Shown here in pieces: positions 1 through 9,200 of a DNA stretch of 64,000 nucleotides (position 1 is its first letter; every line of letters starts with the position of its first letter). Source of the DNA: Parafrankia elaeagni. Lineage in GTDB: Bacteria; Actinomycetota; Actinomycetes; Frankiales; Frankiaceae. The position numbers and the translations under genes are program-made. The stretch lies in assembly GCF_000374165.1 (NCBI RefSeq), contig NZ_KB893712.1:62001-126000 (forward strand), in the 5' to 3' direction. The notes beneath the pieces were generated by a model, which was not told the DNA's origin, did no database searches, and saw nothing but the letters and a program-made list of their open reading frames with translations.

Positions 1-455
1 CCTTCGAAGCCGGCACCATGACCGACGCGCTCGCCGGTAGCCGCATCGAGAAACTCACCATCAAGATCAAGGAGCTGCAGGGCCGCCGGGCCGAACTCGT
101 CGACCACCTCGCCGACGACGCCACCCAGCCCATCCCACCCACCGCCGCGGACCTGACCCGCCTGTCCACCCAAATCGCCGACGCCATCCGCGACGGCGCG
201 CCCGCTACGCTGCGCCGCCTGACAGACGCCCTCGTCGCCGAGATCACCGTGACCAGCCGCAGCCACATCCAGCCCACGTTCCGCATCCCGACCCAGCCAG
301 CCGCACCTGCGGGCGGCAGCGACAACGGGCAGGACGGAACGCAACCATCCAGCGACGGTACGGAGGTTCGCGCAATACACGGATCGGTGCCCCCGGTAGG
401 AATCGAACCTACGACCTACCGCTTAGGAGATAATTCGGGTTTTGCGCTGTTCTGA
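1..455 (+). CDS. Large serine recombinase, C-terminal fragment (partial at window edge)
   Basis: The reading frame is open from the first base, so the protein starts outside the window. The visible part has the coiled-coil region that follows the zinc ribbon in large serine integrases (KLTIKIKELQGRRAELVDHL), then the typical end LVAEITVTSRSHIQPTFRIP. Family C-termini usually stop soon after 'I-P-T-F-R-V-P'. Here the frame runs on through about 50 residues that include a reverse-read tRNA piece (VGIEPTTYRL), so the natural stop has probably been replaced by integrated DNA. No catalytic serine domain is in view. It is probably the integrase of an element lying to the left. Confidence 0.7.
   Translation, partial: FEAGTMTDALAGSRIEKLTIKIKELQGRRAELVDHLADDATQPIPPTAADLTRLSTQIADAIRDGAPATLRRLTDALVAEITVTSRSHIQPTFRIPTQPAAPAGGSDNGQDGTQPSSDGTEVRAIHGSVPPVGIEPTTYRLGDNSGFALF
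388..429 (-). tRNA. 3'-half fragment of tRNA-Arg (anticodon CCU), probable attachment-site core
   Basis: Read on the minus strand, this stretch gives a seven-base anticodon loop CTCCTAA (anticodon CCT), a 3' anticodon stem GCGGT, a variable loop, a perfect T-arm (GTAGG TTCGATT CCTAC) and the acceptor strand CGGGGGC followed by ACC. The sequence that should pair with GCGGT is ATTAT, so the 5' half of the tRNA is missing. A tRNA 3' half starting at the anticodon loop is the usual shape of an integrase attachment core. It is not expected to be a functional tRNA. Confidence 0.75.
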
Positions 456-576
456 CCTGCGGAAGTGCAGGTCGCGTGTGAACGTCGCCACGAAAGTTAG
501 TACGTGCAGCGAATCGGCCCGCGGGGCGTCGTGGAGGACGCCTGGACCGCCAAGGGCAGGGGGTCGGGCAGGGCTC

Positions 577-1933
577 CGACAAAGTCGTGATCGGCGTGTC
601 GGCTGGACTGGTGGACGGGTAGCGGCTACGGCGAGGTGAGGGCGGCCCTGGGAACGGGCGAACGCGGCGCCCACGGGATGATCGAGGTTCCTACGCCATG
701 ATCATCGAAGAGTGGGGCCGCGTCCGTGTCTCCAGTGTCGCCTGTCCGGATTCCGGATGGTCAGCGGGCCCGCCTGGCGGCTCGGGTAGTCGAGCGGCCG
801 GCCGGGTTGCTCGCCGCGCTGGGCGGGGTGCGCGACCGGCGGAAGGCACGAGGGCGCAGGTTCGAGCTGGCGTCGGTGCTGACGCTGTGGCTCGCCGGGG
901 TGCTGGCGGGTCAGCAGACGTTCGCGGCGGTCTGGGAGTGGGCGGTCGACCTGCCGGCCGACCTGCTCGCGGGGTTCGGGCTGGCCCGTGGGGTGCCCTC
1001 GGAGCGGACGATCCGCCGCCTGGTCGAGGGAGCTGATCCGGCCGCGTTGGACGCGGCGCTCTCGGGCTGGATCGCGAAGGCCCAGGCGTCGGCGGACCCG
1101 CCCGCCGGGCCGCGGGGGCTGGCCTTCGACGGCAAGACCCTCAAAGGCGCCCGCTCGTTCACCGAGACGGGGGCGATGAGCCAGGAGGCGGTCGTCGAGG
1201 CGGTCTGGCACCACGGCGGGATCGCCGCCGGCCACCAACGGATCATCGGTGGGGACGAGATCGCCGCGGTCGAGGCGCTCGCCGGCCGGCTCGATCTGGC
1301 CGATGTTCTGGTCACGGCCGACTCGCTCCACAGCCACACCCGGCTCGCCCGGAAGATCCGGGCCAGGGGCGGCCACTGGCTTTTCGTGATCAAACTGAAT
1401 CAGCCGACCGTCCACGCGAACCTGACCCGGCTGCCCTGGAACCAGACCCCGGACCTGGTCACGACCTCGGAGAAGGGTCACGGACGGACCGAGGTCCGCT
1501 CGCTGAAGGCACTGACCATCACCACGCCGGGACTGGTCGGCTTCTGGGGCACGAAACAAGTCGTCCAACTGCGCCGCCGGACCCGGCGCAAGAAGACCGT
1601 CACCGCGGAGCCGACCTGGTCCGAAGAGGTGTTCTACCTGGTCACGAGCCTGCCCGCCGAACAGGGCCACCCCCGCTACCTCGCCGCCCGCGCCCGCGGT
1701 CACTGGTCGGTGGAAGCCGTCCACCACGTCCGCGACCGGACCCTCGACGAGGACCGCCACACCGTCCGCACGGGCAACGCCGCCCTCGCCTGGGCAATCG
1801 CCCGTGACACCGCCATCAGCGCGTTACGCCTCACCGGACACAGGAACATCGCGAAAGCCATGCGATCCACCGCCCGGAACCCCGAACGCGTCTTCCAGAT
1901 CATCGCCCTGATCAGCGAAAGAGGACTTTGACG
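577..1933. mobile_element. ISAs1-family insertion sequence (ends tentative)
   Basis: The transposase gene is flanked by short imperfect inverted ends: CGACAAAGTC at 577-586 and, reversed, CGTCAAAGTC at 1924-1933 (9 of 10 match). The right end overlaps the transposase stop codon, which is plausible for a compact IS. The match beyond ten bases is weak and I did not find a convincing target duplication, so the boundaries are provisional. Confidence 0.4.
726..1931 (+). CDS. ISAs1 family transposase
   Basis: This is a full-length DDE transposase of 401 residues, matching the usual ISAs1 length. It has the N-terminal DDE_Tnp_1-associated domain (about residues 20-110), the first catalytic Asp in AFDGKTLKGA, the second in VTADSLHSH and the glutamate region in HWSVEAVHHVRDRTLDEDRH. 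The GTG start at 726 gives the family-like N-terminus. No frameshift is seen, so the element may be active. It sits between the recombinase/tRNA scar and unrelated metabolic genes, consistent with an unstable insertion zone. Confidence 0.9.
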   Translation: MSPVSPVRIPDGQRARLAARVVERPAGLLAALGGVRDRRKARGRRFELASVLTLWLAGVLAGQQTFAAVWEWAVDLPADLLAGFGLARGVPSERTIRRLVEGADPAALDAALSGWIAKAQASADPPAGPRGLAFDGKTLKGARSFTETGAMSQEAVVEAVWHHGGIAAGHQRIIGGDEIAAVEALAGRLDLADVLVTADSLHSHTRLARKIRARGGHWLFVIKLNQPTVHANLTRLPWNQTPDLVTTSEKGHGRTEVRSLKALTITTPGLVGFWGTKQVVQLRRRTRRKKTVTAEPTWSEEVFYLVTSLPAEQGHPRYLAARARGHWSVEAVHHVRDRTLDEDRHTVRTGNAALAWAIARDTAISALRLTGHRNIAKAMRSTARNPERVFQIIALISERGL

Positions 1934-2129
1934 GCGCCCTGGCAGGTACCGGTCGCGGCCCGCGGCCGGGCTCCGCGGCCGGGCTCCGCCGCCGGCAGAT
2001 CGGCCGTGGGCAGAGTTCTGTTCTGTCCGCTGCCGGCGCAGTTCGACGGCCCGAAGCGGGGATACCGTCAGACCTGCCACGGACCTGGGCGAACCCGTCC
2101 AGGACCGGGTGGGAAGGGCATGGTTCGCG

Positions 2130-3725
2130 ATGTTGCCATATGCGACGGTCTGCCTCCTGACTGTGCTGGTCGCGGTCGGGGCGGTCCTGGCGCTGCTCGT
2201 CTCGGCCGGCTGGTGGGCGGGTGCGGCGCTCGCCACGGCGCTGCTGGCGCTCGCGGTGCACGACGTGACGCAGCGGCGGCACGCGATCCTGCGGTTCCAT
2301 CCTGTGCTGGGGCATCTGCGGTTCCTGCTGGAGAAGATCCGTCCGGAGATCCAGCAGTACTTCATCGAACGGAACTACGACGGCCGGCCGTTCGACCGCG
2401 ACACCCGCACAACCATCTACCAGCGTTCGAAGGGCACGCACGGCGATCAGGCATTCGGCACCGAACTGGACGTCAACGAGGTCGGCTACGAGTGGCTGCC
2501 GCACTCGACCATGCCCGTCCCCACAGTCCCCGGCGCCCCACAGCCGCGCGTCCGGGTCGGTGGGCCGGACTGCTCCCAGCCCTACGACATGGCGCTGCTC
2601 AACATCTCCGCGATGAGCTTCGGGGCGCTGTCGGCGAACGCGGTGCTGGCGATGAACAGCGGCGCCGCGGCCGGTGGCTTCGCCCACGACACCGGGGAGG
2701 GCGGCCTCACCGAGCTGCACCTGCGGTACGGCGCCGACCTGGTGTGGGAGATCGGCAGCGGCTACTTCGGCACCCGCACGCCCGACGGCGACTTCGACCC
2801 CGCCCGCTTCAAGGACGTCGCCGCGCTGCCGACGGTCCGCATGGTGGAGCTGAAACTGAGCCAGGGCGCGAAGCCCGGTCTCGGCGGTGTGCTGCCGGCG
2901 GCGAAGGTGACGCCCGAGATCGCCGCCGCCCGTGGGGTTCCCGTCGGCGTCGACTGTGTCAGCCCGGCCTTCCACCGGGTCTTCAGTACGCCACGCGAAC
3001 TCGTCCTGTTCATCGCGCGGATGCGGGAGCTCGCCTCGGGCAAGCCGGCCGGGTTCAAGCTCTGCGTGGGCACGCGCCGCGAGTTGCTCGCCATCTGCAA
3101 GGCCATGGTCGCCGAGGGCGTCACCCCGGACTTCATCGTGGTGGACGGCTCCGAGGGCGGCACCGGCGCGGCCCCGCTGGAGTACGAGGACCACGTCGGC
3201 ACCCCGCTGACCGAGGGGCTGATGGCGGTGCACAACGCCCTCGTCGGCGTGGGCCTGCGGGACCGGGTGCGGATCGGGGTGGGTGGCAAGGTCGCCCACG
3301 GCGTCGACATCGTCAAGCGGATCGCGCAGGGCGCCGACTACACCAACTCGGCGCGGGCGATGATGATGGCAACGGGCTGCATCCAGGCGCAGCGCTGCCA
3401 CACCAACACCTGCCCGGTCGGAGTGGCCACCCAGGATCCGCGCCGGGCGCGGGCGCTGGACGTCCCCGACAAGGCCGAGCGGGTCCGCCGCTACCAGGCG
3501 GCCACCGTGGACCAGGCGGTGCGGGTCATGGCCTCGCTGGGCTGCTCCAGCCCGGCCGAGCTCGGCCCCGGGATGCTGTTGCGCCGGATCACCCACAGCG
3601 ACACCCGCAGCTACGCCGACCTGTACGAATGGCTGGCCCCGGGCGAACTGCTCGCCGAGCCCCCTACCACCTGGGCCGCGGACTGGGCCGCCGCCGACCC
3701 CGACACCTTCCGCGTCCGGATGTGA
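2130..3725 (+). CDS. FMN-binding glutamate synthase family protein
   Basis: The protein (about 530 residues) begins with a hydrophobic N-terminal segment (two likely membrane helices, residues 1-45) and continues as a complete glutamate-synthase central/FMN domain. Key features are ISAMSFGALSANAV, the GEGG phosphate-binding turn (HDTGEGGLTELH), the catalytic segment FIVVDGSEGGTGAAP and the cysteine cluster MMMATGCIQAQRCHTNTCPVGV that binds the 3Fe-4S centre in GltB. There is no glutaminase domain, as in the stand-alone YerD/GltB2 group, so the true amino donor and acceptor are unknown. An alternative GTG start lies at 2109. It looks monocistronic and membrane-associated. Confidence 0.85.
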   Translation: MLPYATVCLLTVLVAVGAVLALLVSAGWWAGAALATALLALAVHDVTQRRHAILRFHPVLGHLRFLLEKIRPEIQQYFIERNYDGRPFDRDTRTTIYQRSKGTHGDQAFGTELDVNEVGYEWLPHSTMPVPTVPGAPQPRVRVGGPDCSQPYDMALLNISAMSFGALSANAVLAMNSGAAAGGFAHDTGEGGLTELHLRYGADLVWEIGSGYFGTRTPDGDFDPARFKDVAALPTVRMVELKLSQGAKPGLGGVLPAAKVTPEIAAARGVPVGVDCVSPAFHRVFSTPRELVLFIARMRELASGKPAGFKLCVGTRRELLAICKAMVAEGVTPDFIVVDGSEGGTGAAPLEYEDHVGTPLTEGLMAVHNALVGVGLRDRVRIGVGGKVAHGVDIVKRIAQGADYTNSARAMMMATGCIQAQRCHTNTCPVGVATQDPRRARALDVPDKAERVRRYQAATVDQAVRVMASLGCSSPAELGPGMLLRRITHSDTRSYADLYEWLAPGELLAEPPTTWAADWAAADPDTFRVRM

Positions 3726-4155
3726 CCCGGCCGCTCCGCCCGCGGTGGCTGGTTCCCGTGCCGTGCCCCGCCGACGTGGCCCGGGCCGTCCCCCAGCCGG
3801 CTCCCGGCTCCCGGCCCCCGCACACCGCTCGCCTGGCCCCGGTGTTCTTCGTCCGGGGGTCTGATCGCTATCAGCTGGACATCGCCTCGCAACATCAGGC
3901 GGCATCGGTTGCGCCAGGTTGACATTTACGTGTATTTGGACGCGTCCTGCCCACATGGGTGGCAACACGGCTCAGAACCACCCGGCCGGGTGCGCCTGCC
4001 ATAGTCCGCAGGTGCCAGCGGCCACAGCGGACAACACCCCTCGGCCTGCGTTGTCGTCTAAGATGACGGCCAAACTGCAAGCTTGCCGGCTGTTTCGTCG
4101 AGACCTGACGAGAAAGGGTCGCTGGTAACGCCGATCAAGGACGTTGGGGTAGCCG
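3726..4155. other. 430-bp gene-free stretch upstream of the defence cassette
   Basis: No reading frame here has coding character. The right half is visibly less GC-rich than the surroundings. It contains TTGACA at about 3920 and TAAGAT at 4059-4064 that could belong to promoters for the downstream cassette, but no well-spaced pair is visible. A short palindrome CTGATCGCTATCAG lies near 3861. Confidence 0.3.
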
Positions 4156-5448
4156 ATGCTGATCCGTTTCGAAGTTTGCAACTATCGTTCGATACTGGGT
4201 CCGGCCGAGTTGTCGATGGTGGCGGTCGATCAGGATCGTGCGGCGGCTCGGCGTGCTGACCTGCTCGGCCAGAGCCTGCTCGCCGTGGCTGCGATCTTCG
4301 GGCCCAACGCCTCCGGAAAGTCCAACGTCATCGCGGCCCTCGCCTGGCTGCGGGACGCGGTCCAGTACTCGTTGCGAACATGGGATCATGAGATCCCGAT
4401 CGAGCCCTTCGCGTTCGGGGACGGCCCCACGCAGCCCTCCGGCTTCGCCGTCGAGTCACTCATCAATGGTGTGCGTTTCGAATATGTCCTCGAGCTGGAC
4501 AGCGCGGCGGTGCGCTACGAGGGGCTTTTTCACTATCCAGAGAAGAAACGGCGTCGAATATTCGAGAGAGATGGCGCCGACCTCAAGCTGCAACGAGGTC
4601 TCGGCGGGTTGTCGGGCACTCGTGAGCTTCTTACCAACCAAACTCTTGCGCTTTCGGTCGCCCACCGTTTCGACGAGCCCCTCGTCTCGGGATTTGTCCG
4701 GGACCTCACCCGTACGCAGACCTTCGGTCTGCCGCGGCGCCCGCGGCTCTCGAGGGCCGGCGGGCCACACTGGCTTTCGTCGCGGAGCACGATCCGTTGG
4801 TTCGAGGATCCGCCGCCGACGGATCCGGCTGAACGGTCCGGTGTCGCGGACGCGCGACCGGTGGACCGGTCCCAGGCCCTCGCTTTACTGAAGATGGCAG
4901 ACCTGGGTATCGTCGATGTTCTCATCGACGAGGAGGAGGTGCGGTACCCGGCGCCGGCTGACAGCGGTTTCGTCCGCGCACAGAAGCGGGTGCGCCTCGT
5001 GCACGAGGCCGAGCAGGAGCAGGTCCCGCTGGATTTCTATGCCGAGTCCGAGGGCACTCGTACCTGGTTCCAGCTGATCGGGCCGGTACTGTTCGCCCTG
5101 CGCTCGGGTGGGCTGCTTCTGTTCGACGAACTGGATGCGAGCCTCCACCCGACGCTGTCCGCGCAGCTGATCAGACTCTTTCAGGATCCGGTTACGAATC
5201 CCAGGGGCGCGCAACTGATCTTCACATCGCACGACACGAGCCTGTTCAACCACCTCAACCGCGACGAGGTCTGGCTGACCGAGAAGACACGGTCGGGAAC
5301 AACGCGTCTCGGTGCGCTCGCCGAGTTTGCCGGCGAACGGGTCCGGCGGTCACGGAACCTCGAGACCGCGTATCTGCACGGCCGGTTCGGCGCGTTGCCG
5401 GACGTCGACCAGACGGGCCTTCTACGCGCGCTCGGTCTCATCGGGTAG
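4156..5448 (+). CDS. rloA: RloA/AbiL-type AAA family ATPase (phage-defence cassette)
   Basis: This 430-residue ATPase belongs to the AAA15/ATP-binding group used in abortive-infection systems. The N-terminus (MLIRFEVCNYRSI) is typical. Walker A is GPNASGKS at residues 49-56, Walker B and D-loop are LLLFDELDASLHP near residue 325, and the switch histidine lies in FTSHDTSLFN. It ends 4 bp before the GTG of the RloB-like gene, so the pair is almost certainly co-transcribed and coupled. In the family the ATPase is thought to sense infection and license the partner effector. Base composition is less GC-rich than neighbouring genes, suggesting recent acquisition. Confidence 0.85.
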   Translation: MLIRFEVCNYRSILGPAELSMVAVDQDRAAARRADLLGQSLLAVAAIFGPNASGKSNVIAALAWLRDAVQYSLRTWDHEIPIEPFAFGDGPTQPSGFAVESLINGVRFEYVLELDSAAVRYEGLFHYPEKKRRRIFERDGADLKLQRGLGGLSGTRELLTNQTLALSVAHRFDEPLVSGFVRDLTRTQTFGLPRRPRLSRAGGPHWLSSRSTIRWFEDPPPTDPAERSGVADARPVDRSQALALLKMADLGIVDVLIDEEEVRYPAPADSGFVRAQKRVRLVHEAEQEQVPLDFYAESEGTRTWFQLIGPVLFALRSGGLLLFDELDASLHPTLSAQLIRLFQDPVTNPRGAQLIFTSHDTSLFNHLNRDEVWLTEKTRSGTTRLGALAEFAGERVRRSRNLETAYLHGRFGALPDVDQTGLLRALGLIG

Positions 5449-5452
5449 CTGC

Positions 5453-6103
5453 GTGTCGATCCGTAGGTCGGGTCCGCGATCGTTACACAGAAGGACCCAG
5501 ATCCGGCCCGAGAAGAAAACTTTTGTGATCTTCTGTGAGGGCCGTCGCTCCGAGCCCGAGTACATTGCCGCGATCAAGCGGATCTCGGAGGTGGCGGCAC
5601 GGGCGGCCATCAACATCGTGATAGACGTGAGTCAGGGGGTCCCGTTGACCCTGGTCCGGAACGCCGTCGAGAGGAAGCGCGACCCCGAGATCGACGAATG
5701 TTGGTGCGTGTTCGATGTGGAGTGGCCCAGGAATCATCCGAACCTGAAACAGGCGATCAGCCTCGCGCGGGACCACGGTATCGGCGTGGCCATCTCGAAT
5801 CCCTGTTTCGAGCTGTGGCTGATCCTTCATTTCGAGGGACTTTCGAGATTCTCCGAAAACGCGGCGGTCGAGCGCAGGAGCAAGGAGCTCGACGGCCGTG
5901 CGGGCAAGGGAATCGACGCGGCACTGTACATGCCGCGGCGGAAGGACGCCGTACGTCGGGCCCGGGAGCTGGCTGCACGGCACGAGCGCAACGGTGTCGT
6001 CTTCCCGCACGACAACCCCTCCTCGTCGATGGCGGATCTGTTGGCCGCTATTGACCCCGACCTCGGGGAGCAGGAGTCGGCGCGGGACCGTCCTGACACG
6101 TAG
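5453..6103 (+). CDS. rloB: RloB domain protein, effector partner of RloA/AbiL system
   Basis: The GTG at 5453 gives a 216-residue protein with all hallmark RloB motifs: FVIFCEGRRSEPEYI near the N-terminus, CWCVFDVEWPRNH in the middle and ISNPCFELWLILHFE. These acidic clusters resemble a Toprim-like nuclease core. The gene follows the AAA ATPase with a 4-bp gap. Such pairs (AbiLi/AbiLii, RloA/RloB) are known abortive-infection modules, often found beside restriction systems. No restriction genes are visible here, so the cassette stands alone. The nuclease role is inferred from the family. Confidence 0.82.
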   Translation: MSIRRSGPRSLHRRTQIRPEKKTFVIFCEGRRSEPEYIAAIKRISEVAARAAINIVIDVSQGVPLTLVRNAVERKRDPEIDECWCVFDVEWPRNHPNLKQAISLARDHGIGVAISNPCFELWLILHFEGLSRFSENAAVERRSKELDGRAGKGIDAALYMPRRKDAVRRARELAARHERNGVVFPHDNPSSSMADLLAAIDPDLGEQESARDRPDT

Positions 6104-6222
6104 CTGCCGCAACGCGCGCCCGTCGAAGAGCCGGTTGTGAAAGTCTCCTGCCGCCGGACGTGGGCGGCCGCGAGGATCCTCGAGGGAGGGGCGGCGGTGG
6201 CCGACGCCCTAGACTTCGCTGG

Positions 6223-9200
6223 GTGGGTGTGAACCTCACCCTGCTGGACGGGGTGTGCTGGAACGGCATCCCGGTTGTCGGCGATCGCCAGCAGGCACTG
6301 CTCGCGGCGCTGGCGGCGGCCGGCGGGCGGGTGGTGCCGGCCGAGCGGCTGGCCGCCCTGGTCTGGCACGGGGAAGCGACCGCCAACGCGGCCAAGAACC
6401 TGCAGGTCGTGGTGTCGCGGGCGCGGGCGGTCCTCGGGGCCGGCGCGGTGGTCCGCGACGGAGCCGGCTATCGACTGGATCTACCGATCGGGCAGGTCGA
6501 CAGCTGCCTGCTGGCCCGGCTGGCGGCGCAGGCCGCCCAGCTGCTTGTGGGCGATCCGCTCGCTGCCGCGCAGGCGGCCCGAGAGGCCCTCGTCCTCGGC
6601 GCCCCCGACTCGCTCGCGGGGGCCCTGCCGGGACTCGCGGGGGCCCTGCCGGGAGAGGAAGGCCCGCTCGCGGAGCTGCGCCGGGCCGCGGCCCGTGATC
6701 TCGCCGCGGCGCGGGCGGTGCTGGCGCAGGCCTGCAGCCGGACCGGCGCGCACGCCGAGGCGCTGCCGCTGCTGACGGAGGCGGTGGCGGGCCGGCCCGA
6801 CGACGAGGGGCTGCTGGCCGATCTGCTGCGCAGCGAGGCGGCGGTGCGCGGCCCGGGCGCGGCACTGGAGCGGTACGAGCGTTACCGCCGCGACCTGCGG
6901 GACAGAGTGGGCGTCAGCCCCGGCGACGCGCTCGCGCGGGTGCACCGTGATCTCCTTGCCGCCGACCGCCCGGTCCGCGACGGCCTGCGCTACGACGCCA
7001 CCCGGCTGCTGGGGCGCGGGCGTGACGTCGAGCGGCTCCGGGCCATGCTCGCCAGCTCCCGGGTGGTGTCGATCATCGGGCCCGGTGGGCTGGGCAAGAC
7101 CCGGCTGGCGCATCTGCTGGCCCGCGACAGCCCGCTTCCGGTGGTGCGGGTGGTGGAACTGGTCGGTGTCACCGCGTCCGCGGACCTGCTCGGCGAGGTC
7201 GGTTCCGCGCTCGGCGTGCGGGACTCGGTCGGCAACCGCCGGGTTCTGACCCCGGAGCAGCACGCCGACCTGCGGGGCCGCATCGCCGCCCAGCTGGCGG
7301 GCGGCCCGAGTCTGCTCGTCCTCGACAACTGCGAGCATCTGGTCGGCGCGGTCGCCGAGCTGGTCGCGTTCCTCGTCGCCACGACGGCCGACCTGCGGGT
7401 GCTGACCACGAGCCGGGCGCCGCTGTCGATCAGCGCCGAGCGGGTCTACCCGCTCGGCACGCTGAGCCGGGCGGACGCCGTCGAGCTGTTCCGCGAGCGT
7501 GCCGTGGCGGCCCGGCCCGACGTCCGGCTCGGCGACGCGGCCGTGGCGTCGATCGTCGACCGGCTGGACGGGCTGCCGCTCGCCGTCGAACTGGCGGCCG
7601 CGCGGGTGCGGGTCATGTCCGTCGAGGAGATCGACCTGCGCCTCGCGGACCGGTTCGTCCTGCTGCGCGGCGGCGACCGCGGTGCTCCGGACCGGCACCG
7701 CACCCTGCTCGCGGTGATCGACTGGTCGTGGAACCTGCTCGCCGAGCCGGAGCGGCGGGCGCTGCGCTGGCTGTCGGTGTTCCGGGACGGTCTGACCCTG
7801 CGCACCGCGGAGGAGATGCTCGGCCCGGAGCTGGACCCCGTCGAGGTGGTGCAGAACCTCATCGACCAGTCGCTGCTGAGCGTGCGGGAGGTCTCCGGTC
7901 GGGCGCGCTACCAGATGCTGGAGACCGTCCGGGAGTTCGGCCTGCTGCGACTGGCGGAGACGGGGGAGACCGCGGCGGCCCGACGGGCCCGGCGGGCCTG
8001 GGCGCTCCGTTACGTCTCCCGTCACTGCGCCGACCTGTACGGCGAGCGGCAGTTCACCGCGATCGACGCCCTGGCCGCCGAGGAGGCCAACCTCGCGGAC
8101 GAGCTGCGGGCGGCGCTCGCCGAGGGAGCTGCGGGAGCTGAGGGCGCCGGGGGTGCCGAGGGTGCCGAGGGTGCCGAGGGTGCCGGGGGTGCCGGGGGAG
8201 ATGCGGAAGCGGCGGTGTCCATCGTCGCGGTCCTGGCCGGGTTCTGGGAGATGCGCGGCGAGCACACCCGGATCCTGGTGCTGATCGGGGCGATCAGCGC
8301 GGCGGTCCGCGGGTGGGAGCCCCCGCCGCGGGCGGTGCCCGCCGCGCTCGCCGCGGCGCTGGCCGTGCTGAGCTGCGCACTTCCCCTCACCGGCGCCGAT
8401 GTGGCGCCGCTGCGCGACCTCCTGGTCCGGTTCGGTCCGGACGCGGCGGAGGATCCCCGGGTGGCGGGCGGAGTGCGGGTGCTGCTGAGCGCCCACCCCG
8501 CGCACTGCGCGCCCGAGAGCCCGCAGCAGGTCCTGGAGCGGCTCGCGGAGGACACCGACCGGTACTGCGCCCTGATGGCGCTGACCTGGCTCCTGCATCT
8601 GTACGAGAACAGCGGTGACACGCGGACGGCGATGGCCACCGGGGAACGCGCGCTCGCGCTCATCCGGCCCGGCGACGGCCCGTGGCTCGAGGCGGGGCTG
8701 CGCACCCAGCTCGCGTCACTGACGATGCGGGTGGGGCAGACCGCCGCCAGCCATGGTCACATCGAGGCGGCGCTGCCCGTCCTGCAGCGGCTCGGCGCCC
8801 ACGACGACGCCGCCTATCTGCGGACGCTGCAGGCGGCGGACGCCATCCGCCGCGGCGCCCTCGACGACGCCGAGGGGATGCTGGCCGGGCTCGCCGAGTC
8901 GGGGGACCCGTACTCCTACGATGCGGGTTCCGGGGTGCTGCTCGGCGGCATGATGGCGGCGGTGGTCCGGGCCGAGCTGGCGACCGCCCGCGGCCAGACC
9001 GAGGACGGCCTGCGCCGCCACCTCCAGGTGGCGGACCAGACCCGGACGCTGCGGATGCCCGGGGTCGAGCAGACCGGCCTGGAGCCGTGGCTGCTGTTCG
9101 GCGAGGCGGTGGCCCTGGCCGCGTTCGCCCGGCACGCGGTCGACGCCGGGCAGCTCGCCGAGGGCGCGGGGCTCGCCTCGTCGTGCCTCCTGCGAAGCCG

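Noticed and set aside
388-429. Functional tRNA-Arg gene on the minus strand
   Set aside because: The 5' half is absent; the bases that should complete the anticodon stem (ATTAT) do not pair with GCGGT.
3920-3950. Sigma-70 promoter starting with TTGACA
   Set aside because: No acceptable -10 element occurs at 16-18 bp spacing, so the match is likely chance.
1824-3968. 714-codon minus-strand frame opposite the glutamate-synthase-like gene
   Set aside because: The protein is low-complexity Arg/Gly/Pro with no family motif, while the plus strand encodes a complete recognised enzyme. It is a GC-rich shadow.
6481-8598. 705-codon minus-strand frame opposite the AfsR-like gene
   Set aside because: It mirrors the codon pattern of the plus-strand gene and has no recognisable domain or ribosome site.
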